Source: an uncultured Sutterella sp. (GTDB taxonomy: Bacteria; Pseudomonadota; Gammaproteobacteria; Burkholderiales; Burkholderiaceae_F). From it: a stretch of 64,000 bases of DNA. A program made the position numbers and the translations under genes. Location: NCBI GenBank assembly GCA_905197905.1, contig CAJKAP010000008.1, positions 1-64,000 of the forward strand, written 5' to 3'. The notes under the pieces were generated by a model, which was given only the letters and a program-made list of their open reading frames with translations, searched no databases and was not told where the DNA came from. Below, piece by piece: positions 25,882-34,941 of this stretch. Each line of letters opens with the position of its first letter. The stretch's first letter is position 1.

Positions 25882-28203
25882 TTAATCGGACACAAGGAAG
25901 TTATCGGTCGGTGCGTTATCCCACGGAATGTCCAAGTCTTCCAAGGCGTCTTCCGTGTAGCCAAAATGATTTTTGCGTTGCTGAGCGAACTCAGAGAGCG
26001 TGCGTGCTTTCCAGGCTGTAGAGTCTTTGATTTCTTGCGTTTTAGTGCGCCCGCCCTTGCCCGCACCACGGTCTCGAACGGTCGAGACAAACTTCGCCAA
26101 AATGAGCTGGGGGTTCTCCGCATACTCGCGCTTAATATGCTTCTTACCAGCGCTATCTTTGGAGTAGATGAATTCAGCTAAGAAGTACTCCGGCAGTAAG
26201 CGTAAGAGCTCTTCAGTGGCTTCGGGCGAAGTCTGTAAGAGCTGCGCTACGCGCCCGCGATTGCCGTCGAGCAAAAAGCTCTCGGCTGTGGCGCGTATAG
26301 CGGCTTCACTCGGATTCAAGTTGCCGTCCGTTATTACCGTGATTCCTCTAAACACGCTGGCGAGTGTAGGATCTTCGGTCAGCTCAAGCTGGGCATTCTC
26401 CAGCACAGTCTTTCCGCCTTTCCAGAAACTCTCTTGATTGAGAGAATGCAACACGAGCCGTTGGAGCTTGACGGGATCAACCACCTCACCGGGGCGAATC
26501 TCTGCGTTTACCGTACGCTTGACATCTGTCATCACTCGATTAAGAGCAAGGTTATACGCCGCCTTCTTTTTTGTTTCCAAGAGGTCAGGGTGTACGCGCT
26601 CAAAGTAGGCATCCACCTCCGCTTTAATGTCTTTCTCAATATCGGTATGGAATTGGCGGGGGTCACCGCCCGCAGACTGTACTTGTTGCCAACGATCAAA
26701 AATATTCTTCCACTGCGCCTCAGAGAGATCTGCGCGCGTCGCGTAGAGGTCTGCCTCCGACATACGAGAGAGGCGTACCGGTTCCTGCATCAAGGTAGCG
26801 AAAAGGGTTTCGTTGCCGTAGTTGAATTCGGTCGGATCCGTTTGCGCACGCTTCTGGCGCTCCCACGTCCTGCGCACAGCGTTAATTTGCGAAAGCGTCC
26901 AGCCAGTGGTATCAATCTGCTCAAAGAGTTCGGGCACTTCACCCGCCTGCAATTTCTTGAGCTGATCCGTTACCCCCGCACTGGCCTGCATCATGGCGAG
27001 CGTTTGCTGGGTGCGCGTCTCATCAATCACGGCTTTGGCGCGCTTGATCTGCTCAGACTGCGCAAGATCAGGCCACATCTCTTTGACGTAATTGAGCGCA
27101 TCCAATTCGGTGATCTGAGAGAAAGCATTACCGTAATGGATCGAGCTCGCGATTTTCTTTACGTCCCCCTCTTTAGCGTTATCGCCCATGAGTTGACGCA
27201 CCGCGACTTCCAAGTCGCCTCCCGACTTTTTAATGGCGGGTTCTACCCATTCGTTGAAAATACGAGCGCGTTCTTGTCGAGTAGTCGCCGCGTCGTATTT
27301 CGCTTTGAGTTCGTCGGGTAACTTCACCCCCGTATCGAAAACTTTTTGTCCTAACTGCGCGCCAACCGTGTAGCAGTCCTGCAAGCCCTCCAGAACGACA
27401 CTTGTTACCGTCTTTGCCTGTCGTGCTCGTGCCGCTTCAAGAATACGCTTACGAGCGCGAATAAGGGCGCTGGAATCGAGCTGATACTTTGCGCCCACTT
27501 CATTGAAAAGTTTCTGCGCGCCCTGAATGTTTTCCTGATTAATGAGGAGAGTGAGGACGTTTTGTAAAGCTTCAGACACCACTTTGCGCTTTTGGTAGCC
27601 AATGTGCTCTTGACTCCAGCCCATTGTCTTACCGAGCGAGTCTAGGCTACTGTGGATACCTTCGATATCGCGTTCGCGTGACTCTGCGTCCCACCCCATC
27701 TTGGCGAGATTGAGGGCGTGGCTGTTAATCGCATTGCTATAAACATCTCGAGAGTACTCACGAATTTGGTGCGACTCGTGCTGTAAGAATTCATGCTGGT
27801 TCTTGATGCGTGCGGTCTCGATGTATTTGCGCGCGAGCTCCGCCTGCGAGGCGTTAAGCCCCTTAAAGTGCTTATCGAGTCGCGCTTGTACGCCCCTCAT
27901 GGCTTCAGAAGAGAAGGCCTCCCCACTCGCTGGCGTTGCCACGTCTCGCCCAAGGCGGTTCATGATCCCGCGTTCTGCGCTGTATTTGTAGTCATTAAGG
28001 TCCGCCTCAAAGTCATTGACGGCGGACTGGACTCTTAGCTTATTTGCTTCATCAACGAGTTCGCGCAGGTACGAGGGTACGGCATTAATCGTATTCACGA
28101 GATTGTCGCCTACGGTCGTGTCCACTTTAGAGGTCGCCATATTTGCGCTAGAAGGACTGAGGATTGTTGGCGCGACAGAAATCACGCCGGTATTATTTGC
28201 CAT
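25882..28203 (-). CDS. Internal virion (ejection) protein, gp15-like
   Basis: The 773-residue, mostly helical protein lies between a gp14-like and a giant gp16-like gene, the same order as the T7 core proteins. No catalytic motif is seen; coiled-coil-like text is abundant (VPSYLRELVDEANKLRVQSAVNDF and onward). I start it at the ATG at 28203 (MANNTG) because the extended frame upstream overlaps the preceding gene and reads like shadow sequence. Its role in DNA ejection is inferred from synteny. Confidence 0.72.
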   Translation of the reverse strand: MANNTGVISVAPTILSPSSANMATSKVDTTVGDNLVNTINAVPSYLRELVDEANKLRVQSAVNDFEADLNDYKYSAERGIMNRLGRDVATPASGEAFSSEAMRGVQARLDKHFKGLNASQAELARKYIETARIKNQHEFLQHESHQIREYSRDVYSNAINSHALNLAKMGWDAESRERDIEGIHSSLDSLGKTMGWSQEHIGYQKRKVVSEALQNVLTLLINQENIQGAQKLFNEVGAKYQLDSSALIRARKRILEAARARQAKTVTSVVLEGLQDCYTVGAQLGQKVFDTGVKLPDELKAKYDAATTRQERARIFNEWVEPAIKKSGGDLEVAVRQLMGDNAKEGDVKKIASSIHYGNAFSQITELDALNYVKEMWPDLAQSEQIKRAKAVIDETRTQQTLAMMQASAGVTDQLKKLQAGEVPELFEQIDTTGWTLSQINAVRRTWERQKRAQTDPTEFNYGNETLFATLMQEPVRLSRMSEADLYATRADLSEAQWKNIFDRWQQVQSAGGDPRQFHTDIEKDIKAEVDAYFERVHPDLLETKKKAAYNLALNRVMTDVKRTVNAEIRPGEVVDPVKLQRLVLHSLNQESFWKGGKTVLENAQLELTEDPTLASVFRGITVITDGNLNPSEAAIRATAESFLLDGNRGRVAQLLQTSPEATEELLRLLPEYFLAEFIYSKDSAGKKHIKREYAENPQLILAKFVSTVRDRGAGKGGRTKTQEIKDSTAWKARTLSEFAQQRKNHFGYTEDALEDLDIPWDNAPTDNFLVSD

Positions 28204-28912
28204 TCTCAAACTCCTTGTGCCAGGTCTTGTAGGTCTGTAAGAGATTTCCAGGTAAAGTCGAGAGCGCGCTACCAATCGGGCTAATGCTCGAGGCGTAAGA
28301 GCGAGTGGCTGTTGCCTGCATTGCGCTACCTAAACCTCTTGCGCGAATACCCCAAGCTTCACGGTAGCCGTTGACATAGAGCTGATTGACGTCGATCTGC
28401 TTGATGACCTCGGTCGACGCGAGCACTTCCTTAGAACTGCCCACGCCGACCTTGAGGCCACTCGCCCCCATTCGCGTCTTTTGCTCGGCCTTAGCTTGTC
28501 CTGCCTGTTGTGTGCGCTGGCTGATATACCAATTGCTTTGTTGCAGTGCCATGTGCGCGGAGAGTTCTGCCATTTGGCGATTACGCTCTTCGATCTGCGC
28601 TTGGTACATCGCGACTTTCTTTTGTGCCTTTGCTTGGAAATAAGTGCCAAACATTGAGGCCACTGCCGAAACAATCGATGCCCCCGCGCCATAAGTTGCG
28701 AGCTCTGGGGCTTGTGCTTGAGGTTGCGCAGAAGGCACAACGGGCGCGGCCATGGAGACCGCATCCACTCCATCGATAACGGGTGCCGCCATGGAGACTG
28801 CGTCCACGCGCCCCATCAGTGGCGAAGCCCCCGAAATCGCATCAACCCCAATCTGATTGAACCCTCCCGTTGTGAGCGATGCGCTCTGAGTCAATCCGTT
28901 AATCTTGCTCAT
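28193..28912 (-). CDS. Internal virion protein, gp14-like
   Basis: The 239-residue protein has an N-terminal region with the motif VDAVSMAAPV occurring twice, a hydrophobic segment (YGAGASIVSAVASMFGTYF) and a long helix (QAQIEERNRQMAELSAHMALQQ). This layout matches the small core/ejection proteins of podoviruses that form a channel in the cell envelope. Its stop overlaps the start of the gp15-like gene by 11 bp. The assignment rests on layout and gene order. Confidence 0.72.
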   Translation of the reverse strand: MSKINGLTQSASLTTGGFNQIGVDAISGASPLMGRVDAVSMAAPVIDGVDAVSMAAPVVPSAQPQAQAPELATYGAGASIVSAVASMFGTYFQAKAQKKVAMYQAQIEERNRQMAELSAHMALQQSNWYISQRTQQAGQAKAEQKTRMGASGLKVGVGSSKEVLASTEVIKQIDVNQLYVNGYREAWGIRARGLGSAMQATATRSYASSISPIGSALSTLPGNLLQTYKTWHKEFENGK

Positions 28913-31786
28913 TTATTCCCCTCCCTCAATATCAACGTTGGCCGCTATGCCGAGAACAGTAAAGGGCAAAGGGTCCGCTTGTCGTATGCAGATCTGCCCG
29001 TCATCCGTCCACATCGCTTTAGGCTTAACGGCAAGCACCCCTGTCACCTTCTCTGGCGCGGCGCCCATTGGCTCGGTGGTACGTTGCTTAGCCTCAACGA
29101 GATCGTTGAACGTAGGACCCACCCACACACCAGAAGAGTCGTGGAGGCGCAAGGAGACTTCTTTGACGTTCTTCTTAATCGCTTGCGCCGCGACCGCCCC
29201 CGTGCGCGTTGTAATCGCCACAGGGAGCGTCTGCATGTCCGAGGTATAGGGCAACCCCACCTTGACGGTGTATGCGCCCTCTTCAAGCGTAATGCGTCCA
29301 TCTTCTACCACTTGGGGGTTGAGTACCGCCCCGTCTGCGACGATCGAGACACGGCGACCTTCTAGCCAAGACAGTCCACGCACCTCTTTGGTAAGCGCGC
29401 CCGAATAAGTGCCCGCACAATCAAGGAAAATCTCCTTATTGCGTTCACTCATTCGCTCGATAAATCGCACGACCTGCCCCCCAATTTCTCGGCGCACAAC
29501 CGCGTAGAGGATGTCCTCATTCCCTTCGGCGACGGCGGTAATCGACTCGAAAGCGCCATCAGTGCGGTGCTCGTGCCACGCGCCAATTTGCTGTTCTGGT
29601 ACGTAGGTAAGCCCGAGCAAAGCGCCTGAGCTCGAAACGCACCAGAGAATAGGCATAGGGGCTTTGACGAATGCCATCTCTCGAATGGTGTGCCCGTCAA
29701 AGAGGTGGGTCGCGCGAAGACTAATGTCGCCCGAGACATAGCCACCCGCATCAGCCGAATAGGTAAATTCGCGCAAGTGCCCTCCACGGCCCGCGCAGTA
29801 GATAGTTGTGGTATTGATGACTACGGGGGCGACGGGGGACGCGCCTACTGAGGATTGACGGCGCACGGAGATAGACTCTGGCGTAATCGCGTCACTATTC
29901 ATCGTGTCTGTTCGCCACTCGCTCGATGCGGTCAGAATGATCAATCGAGAGAGGGGAACTAGATGAAGAATGGGAGAATTTTCTTGTGAAGCGAGCTGTG
30001 CACTAATACGGTCATCCGCCTGCGAGGGCATGGAGTAGGTCATATTCGACTCTGTGCCCGTCTTCGTCATCCAGATGTGCTGTGGGTGTAAGGTTGTTGA
30101 GGCGAAACAACGGCGTTGCTCAAAGTAGCTCGAACAACGCGGATATTCGCCGTTTGCAAGTGCTTCTGCCGCGAAGGCCGCACCAGAGCCTCCGCTCGCA
30201 TATGCGACCGAAACGACGGGGTTTGTGTAGCCCGCCCCCGCTCTTTCGACTACGACGCTCTCAATTCGTCCGTTCTTCACAACAGGACGAAGCTCAGCGC
30301 CTCGACCATCGCCACCCGAGACGGTAAGGCGGACCGTGTCCGATTTGAGCCCGACTGCGTAACGGTACAACTCTCCAAACAAGGATCTTTTGATGAGTTC
30401 GTACCTCGTCGGGAAGGCGGTCCCGCCATCGTGAACTTTCGTGCTCTGAAGCGTTGCCGGCATGACTTCAATGTACGGCTTCGCATATTTCTCTCCTCGA
30501 TTGAGGACACGAAAACCCACAAGAGTAGCTACACTGTGGGCGTAGTCAGCCCATTCGCCAGCGTCCCCACCATCGCTTACATGGTCCCGTTCACGCGAGT
30601 AAGCCAGAATAGGCTCTACGACAGCACCACTACCTATCCTGTTCTCGTCCACTACACGAATACATTTTCGAATTTCATCCAGCGTTGGGTAGTCTGGGTA
30701 CGGCAGATCCCGGGTGCCGCCGTCCTCGAAATTTGTATTGCGCCACTGTATTTGTGCGCTAACCTTCGAGTCAACCTTCCTACCTTTTTCAAATATTGCA
30801 AAAGGGCCATTTGGCGCGGAGACACCGTAGCGGTCGTATTTAACGCCTTCTTTTAAGCGCATCTCCCAAGCCTCGGTCGCTCGACCCGTCCAGTGGTGGT
30901 CGTCGATACCGTCACGATAACTTGTGTAGCCCGAGCCCCCATTCGTCACGGTCACTTTAGAGATACCGTTCGAGGCTCTAAAAACCTCATCAAAATAGGG
31001 CGGGGTTTTGTCTAGCTCAGGCGCGATATTTTCATCGGTGATAAAGAGCTCTGTCGTGTCGCCAATGTAACCAAATAGCCCCCCCTGCCCCTTATACACA
31101 CGATAAAACTTTGCCCCGGGCACAGCGTTCCATGAGATCTTGACAACGGTTCCCGTCTGGTACAAATTCGCCACACAGCTCACCGCTGAAGACGCTTCAC
31201 TTTCCAAGGTCTTGTCCCCATTGAGCGCCGTCACTTTGTAGTACCACGTGTATTTATCTGCGTTCTTATCCTCATGCGCCGTTGATGTACGAACTGCGCT
31301 AACCCCCGCTGGCACGGCTAGCGTGGGCCTAAAGTTAATATCCACCAAGCGCCAGTCATAAACGCTATAGCGACGCAACTCTTTGGGCGGGTACTTCTGA
31401 TGCGTGATAGTCATCACGTCCGCACTTTGTACAAAATAGAGCTCGTTCAGGTCATCCGCATCGTAGGGCGTCGCCACTTCAAAGGGCGTATTCCCACGCA
31501 TTAGGGTGCGACCTTCGGTGTGAAATCGAACGTAGTGATGCCCGAATTCCAACACCATGGTTTGCGTAATCGAAAACGAGAAGGTGACTAACCGAGTGGG
31601 CTTATCTGGGTACTTCGCGCGATTAACGTATGTGAACCCCGTGCGATTCTCGAGTGCACCCTGCGGTAGACAAATCATGTTCTTGCAAATGGCTAGCCCA
31701 GTTTGGTATTTCACATCGTCATAGCGCGCAAGCATATTTGGCGAGATCACGCCCCCCGCAAAACTTCGCTGATTAATGCGTGCCAT
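28913..31786 (-). CDS. Tail nozzle protein, gp12/tubular protein B-like
   Basis: The 957-residue protein begins MARINQRSFAGGVISPNMLARYD, the opening typical of T7-type tail nozzle proteins in many podoviruses, followed by CKNMICLPQGALENRTGF. Long beta-rich text follows. A fibronectin-like stretch lies near residues 180-250. I prefer the second of two adjacent ATGs (31786), which gives a 6-base spacing from GGAG. It directly follows the adaptor gene with a short overlap. Confidence 0.86.
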   Translation of the reverse strand: MARINQRSFAGGVISPNMLARYDDVKYQTGLAICKNMICLPQGALENRTGFTYVNRAKYPDKPTRLVTFSFSITQTMVLEFGHHYVRFHTEGRTLMRGNTPFEVATPYDADDLNELYFVQSADVMTITHQKYPPKELRRYSVYDWRLVDINFRPTLAVPAGVSAVRTSTAHEDKNADKYTWYYKVTALNGDKTLESEASSAVSCVANLYQTGTVVKISWNAVPGAKFYRVYKGQGGLFGYIGDTTELFITDENIAPELDKTPPYFDEVFRASNGISKVTVTNGGSGYTSYRDGIDDHHWTGRATEAWEMRLKEGVKYDRYGVSAPNGPFAIFEKGRKVDSKVSAQIQWRNTNFEDGGTRDLPYPDYPTLDEIRKCIRVVDENRIGSGAVVEPILAYSRERDHVSDGGDAGEWADYAHSVATLVGFRVLNRGEKYAKPYIEVMPATLQSTKVHDGGTAFPTRYELIKRSLFGELYRYAVGLKSDTVRLTVSGGDGRGAELRPVVKNGRIESVVVERAGAGYTNPVVSVAYASGGSGAAFAAEALANGEYPRCSSYFEQRRCFASTTLHPQHIWMTKTGTESNMTYSMPSQADDRISAQLASQENSPILHLVPLSRLIILTASSEWRTDTMNSDAITPESISVRRQSSVGASPVAPVVINTTTIYCAGRGGHLREFTYSADAGGYVSGDISLRATHLFDGHTIREMAFVKAPMPILWCVSSSGALLGLTYVPEQQIGAWHEHRTDGAFESITAVAEGNEDILYAVVRREIGGQVVRFIERMSERNKEIFLDCAGTYSGALTKEVRGLSWLEGRRVSIVADGAVLNPQVVEDGRITLEEGAYTVKVGLPYTSDMQTLPVAITTRTGAVAAQAIKKNVKEVSLRLHDSSGVWVGPTFNDLVEAKQRTTEPMGAAPEKVTGVLAVKPKAMWTDDGQICIRQADPLPFTVLGIAANVDIEGGE

Positions 31787-32405
31787 CATCTACTCCACTG
31801 CGCCACTTAAGCCAAGCGGGCATATAGTTAAAATTCACTTTTCGTTGCTGAGAATAGTCGCGAGAGATCGCAGTTTGGAGCGCGGTGAGATAACCCTGAT
31901 AGTTTTGACGGGCAACCGTTGCCCCGCTCGTACCACTGATAAGGGGTCCAGCTAAATGCGACGCTAAGAGATAGACAAGTGCGTCAACGAAGAGCGGGGT
32001 GAAACCCTCTGTACTGTCGGTGTCGCAGGTATAGCGAAGCACTGCGTTTGGGCAGTCCGTGTAAATCACGTCTTGTCCGCGCTCATCTTTTTCCAACATG
32101 AACGCCGCGGTATTCTCGTAGCCCTTATCGTTTTCCTCGAAAAGGCTCACGACGTGGATTAATCGCGGGGGAGTGGCGTAGACGTATTGCCAGCCATAAG
32201 TGTTTTGTTCAAGCAGGGCGAGGGTCTTGCGTCGAATTAAAAAAGACCAGTTGTGCGCTTCAAAAATCTCGCGCCTGGCAAGAGGGTAAAACCGCGCGCA
32301 ATGCTCAGCCTGCGTAGACCCTTCTGGGGGATCGATACTCGCTACGGTGGCGCAGTCTCCTAGACGTGCGAGCGCTAAATTACAGATATCAACAACCGAT
32401 GACAT
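31773..32405 (-). CDS. Head-tail adaptor, tail tubular protein A-like
   Basis: This 210-residue protein starts VVDICNLALARLGD, the signature of gp11-like adaptor proteins, and carries CARFYPLARREIFEAHNWSF, also typical. It would join the portal to the nozzle. It lies directly before the nozzle gene and overlaps it by 14 bp. Length is standard. Confidence 0.87.
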   Translation of the reverse strand: MSSVVDICNLALARLGDCATVASIDPPEGSTQAEHCARFYPLARREIFEAHNWSFLIRRKTLALLEQNTYGWQYVYATPPRLIHVVSLFEENDKGYENTAAFMLEKDERGQDVIYTDCPNAVLRYTCDTDSTEGFTPLFVDALVYLLASHLAGPLISGTSGATVARQNYQGYLTALQTAISRDYSQQRKVNFNYMPAWLKWRSGVDDGTH

Positions 32406-32471
32406 GAGGCCTCTCTCTTCTACTGGTTATGTGAGTGCGGAGGAGCACCCGCCCCTCCGCTACCGTGGGCC

Positions 32472-32858
32472 TTATTCGATCGGCAATTCAACCTGATCGA
32501 TGTCCGTAAAGTTGTCCGTCAAAACGGCGCTAACCTTACCAGCAGGCGTCCCCGTGAGCGCAAGCTTCAAGCGAAGGTGGCGCTTGTGGTAAGCCATCAT
32601 CGGAATGACAAGCTGTTGAATACCGCCCTTCGTCACGATCACATCGAGGGAGGAGAACGCTTTGCCGTCCTCAGAGTCTTCCACCGTCACGGTAATATCC
32701 GTTGCGGCGAAATCCTGACTCATACGGACGACAATCCAGAATTGACGCCCGACCAGTCCGAAGCGTGGGTCAGTCTGCTCAAAGTCAATGACCTTGGAGG
32801 TCATCGAGGCGGCGGCCTTCTCCCCAGCGAAGAAAGTCAGTTTAGAGTCGAAAATCAT
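32472..32858 (-). CDS. Small capsid-associated protein, Bbp16-like
   Basis: The 128-residue protein starts at 32858 (MIFDSKLTFFAGEKA), with AAGGAG 8 bases upstream; an upstream extension of the frame into the capsid gene looks spurious. It is beta-rich (FWIVVRMSQDFAATDITVTVEDSEDG) and follows the major capsid gene directly. In BPP-1-type phages a protein at this place decorates or cements the capsid. That role is inferred from position and general resemblance. Confidence 0.65.
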   Translation of the reverse strand: MIFDSKLTFFAGEKAAASMTSKVIDFEQTDPRFGLVGRQFWIVVRMSQDFAATDITVTVEDSEDGKAFSSLDVIVTKGGIQQLVIPMMAYHKRHLRLKLALTGTPAGKVSAVLTDNFTDIDQVELPIE

Positions 32859-32874
32859 AGAAAAATCTCCTTTA

Positions 32875-33885
32875 TTAGACGTCGAGTTTCGTCTTGTAAG
32901 TGCCAATGACTTCCTTAGCGAGGCGGTGCACCGGCACGCCCGCATAGGTCTCAACGCGGCGTCCTGCCACTTGATCAGGGGTCAGCACTAAGCGCGGTGT
33001 CTGCAGAATCTGCAGGCGCAAGGCTTCCGTGACCGAAGAGGGCAAGTACCATGCAGCTTGCGCGCCTAAGGCGTCAGGAATGCGTTCCTGCGCACGGATC
33101 ATCAACGTTTGAAGGTCGATCCCCGCATTAATCGGGTCTTTCTTCAACGCCGTGATGTTCACATTCGCGATACGGATCACACGGCGTGGATCTTCCACGG
33201 CGAGACCTAAGTCCCACTCGTAGTCGGTGATGTAGGCGCGGAATCGACGCCCCTTTTCGTCGTAGGCGTCCTGCTCGCCTCGATCCGTCGTCACCAATCC
33301 CGCTAAGCCCTTGTCAGGGTAGATCAAGTGCACCGTGGTCTTGCTCCAGTCGATGAGCCAGATATCGGTGAGCTCATCGTTAGCGGCGGGGTTTTTCCCC
33401 ACGGACGCGTTGATGACCTGATCGCACTTAGTGCTGTAGCGAGCCCCAAAACCGTCAAACTCTTTAATGTCTGCCCCCAGAGCGGACTGGAAAACGCGAC
33501 GCGCCATCCCGTTAGCAAAGCCACGGGTGAAGGCGGCCTCTTGGTCCGCGCGCCACTGGGCGGAGTTGCCATTGCGCTTGAGCATGTTGGCGTCAATCAC
33601 GGAGTAGCCCGCGAACATCGCCGTCGAATCGACCACGGTCTTCGAGTGGGACTTCACTGGGTCCACACCTTCGTTGAAGGATCGCGCCTGAAGGTCGGGG
33701 TAGTCGGTGATGATCTGAGTCTTGTTACTCGAGCCATCATTGCACCGCACCAAAGGTGCTTGGTCAAAGAGTGGCTGAGCGTCGATGATCGAGTGGATCA
33801 CGTTCGGGTGTACGCCGCTACCAGGGTTAGCGGCTTCCAATTCAGCCAGGGTGTAAAGGCCCGTTGTAGTCGGAGTGTATGCCAT
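32875..33885 (-). CDS. Major capsid protein, Bbp17-like
   Basis: The 336-residue protein has the look of BPP-1 group capsid proteins: a short N-arm, ITDYPDLQARSFNEGVDPVKSHSKTVVDSTAMF, a helical AFTRGFANGMARRVF segment, and a C-terminal domain ending in VAGRRVETYAGVPVHRL, as in many HK97-fold capsids. It follows the scaffold gene and precedes the small capsid-associated gene. No protease is seen nearby, apart from a possible function in the scaffold. Confidence 0.84.
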   Translation of the reverse strand: MAYTPTTTGLYTLAELEAANPGSGVHPNVIHSIIDAQPLFDQAPLVRCNDGSSNKTQIITDYPDLQARSFNEGVDPVKSHSKTVVDSTAMFAGYSVIDANMLKRNGNSAQWRADQEAAFTRGFANGMARRVFQSALGADIKEFDGFGARYSTKCDQVINASVGKNPAANDELTDIWLIDWSKTTVHLIYPDKGLAGLVTTDRGEQDAYDEKGRRFRAYITDYEWDLGLAVEDPRRVIRIANVNITALKKDPINAGIDLQTLMIRAQERIPDALGAQAAWYLPSSVTEALRLQILQTPRLVLTPDQVAGRRVETYAGVPVHRLAKEVIGTYKTKLDV

Positions 33886-33902
33886 ACTGTTCTTTCCTCA
33901 AA

Positions 33903-34643
33903 TTAAGGGTTAAGCTTCGAGCTCGGGAACATGGACCGGGCATCGTTTGTTGGGAACGCTGCCTTTGCCCCTCGGGGGAATGATCCTTCGCCCGTATGTT
34001 TGCCGATGTTCTTGAATAAGCGAATAATCTCCGGGTGCGATGCGAGACCAGAATCGTCAAGCAACTTACGCAAAGCAGGATTGCTAAAGCGCGGGTCGTT
34101 GTACGCTTTCTGAGCCAAGCTGATCGTCTCCTTGAAATTCGCCCCTCCCAATTCCGGATCGGCTTTTGTCGCGCTAGTGCCCATCGTCAGTGCGCGTGCA
34201 CGAAGGCTTGTCGTGTCCATCTTCATGAGTGGACCCACTTCACGGTAGAGCGTCGACATTGCCTCATTGCTGAGGTTGAGCTCTCGAGCGACTTCCATGA
34301 ATCGGGCCACGCCTGGGTTGTCCGCGTTAAAGTCCTCCATGCCCGTCACTTCGGGCAGGCTGTACTGTTCGGGCGCGCCTAGCGTTTCGCCTTGCTCCTC
34401 ACCTTCCTCACCTTCGCTAGCCTCAGTAAGCAGTGCCTCTGGGGCTTCAGATTCAGTCGGTTGCTGAGTATCGGCATCTACGCTACCTTCGTGATCGGTC
34501 TGCACTGCGTTCGAGGTACTTTGATTTCCCAGATTGTCAGTGTTAGCCTCTTCGACGGCTGGCGTTTCCGTGATCGTAGGGTTAGCTGCGACGTTCGCAT
34601 CACCCTGCGGTTGAGTTTCAAGCTGGTTGTTATTGATGTTCAC
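33903..34643 (-). CDS. Scaffolding protein
   Basis: The 246-residue protein has an acidic, low-complexity N-terminal half (many Glu, Thr and Gln; EGEEGEEQGE) and a helical C-terminal part (RFMEVARELNLSNEAMSTLYREVG). This composition, and its place immediately upstream of the capsid gene and downstream of the portal, fits phage scaffolding proteins. It would guide procapsid assembly and then be lost. Confidence 0.76.
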   Translation of the reverse strand: MNINNNQLETQPQGDANVAANPTITETPAVEEANTDNLGNQSTSNAVQTDHEGSVDADTQQPTESEAPEALLTEASEGEEGEEQGETLGAPEQYSLPEVTGMEDFNADNPGVARFMEVARELNLSNEAMSTLYREVGPLMKMDTTSLRARALTMGTSATKADPELGGANFKETISLAQKAYNDPRFSNPALRKLLDDSGLASHPEIIRLFKNIGKHTGEGSFPRGAKAAFPTNDARSMFPSSKLNP

Positions 34644-34941
34644 CGCTTTGCTCCTCTAACATGGTTAAGTAAAAATCGTTGCACGCTTGGCGCAGTTGCT
34701 CCACGAGCGTCACGCCAATGGCGCGCTTACCTTCGTTAAACGCCATCGTTAAGGCGTTGGTGTGAAAACTGAGCGCATCAGTGCCACAATCCTTGAGAAT
34801 GTGGTACATCAGTCGGCGACCTTCTTCGGTCCGCATGACGTTGTAGAGATCTAAGGCGTGTTGCTTGTGCTCGACTTCTCGGCGTTGGGCTAATTGCTCT
34901 CTCGCTCTGATTTCCTCAAATACGTCTCTTTGCGCGTCCAT
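34630..34941 (-). CDS. Bbp19-like structural-operon protein
   Basis: The 103-residue helical protein contains DLYNVMRTEEGRRLMYHILKDCG and AFNEGKRAIGVTLVEQL, a pattern matching the Bbp19 family named after Bordetella phage BPP-1. It sits between portal and scaffold, as in BPP-1. Function is unknown. It overlaps the scaffold start by 14 bp. Confidence 0.75.
   Translation of the reverse strand: MDAQRDVFEEIRAREQLAQRREVEHKQHALDLYNVMRTEEGRRLMYHILKDCGTDALSFHTNALTMAFNEGKRAIGVTLVEQLRQACNDFYLTMLEEQSGEHQ

Noticed and set aside
26434..27321. 295-codon ORF antisense to the gp15-like gene
   Set aside because: Its translation is rich in Arg, Leu and His and lacks domain-like text, and it is opposite a gene with clear helical protein sequence. 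It is a shadow frame.
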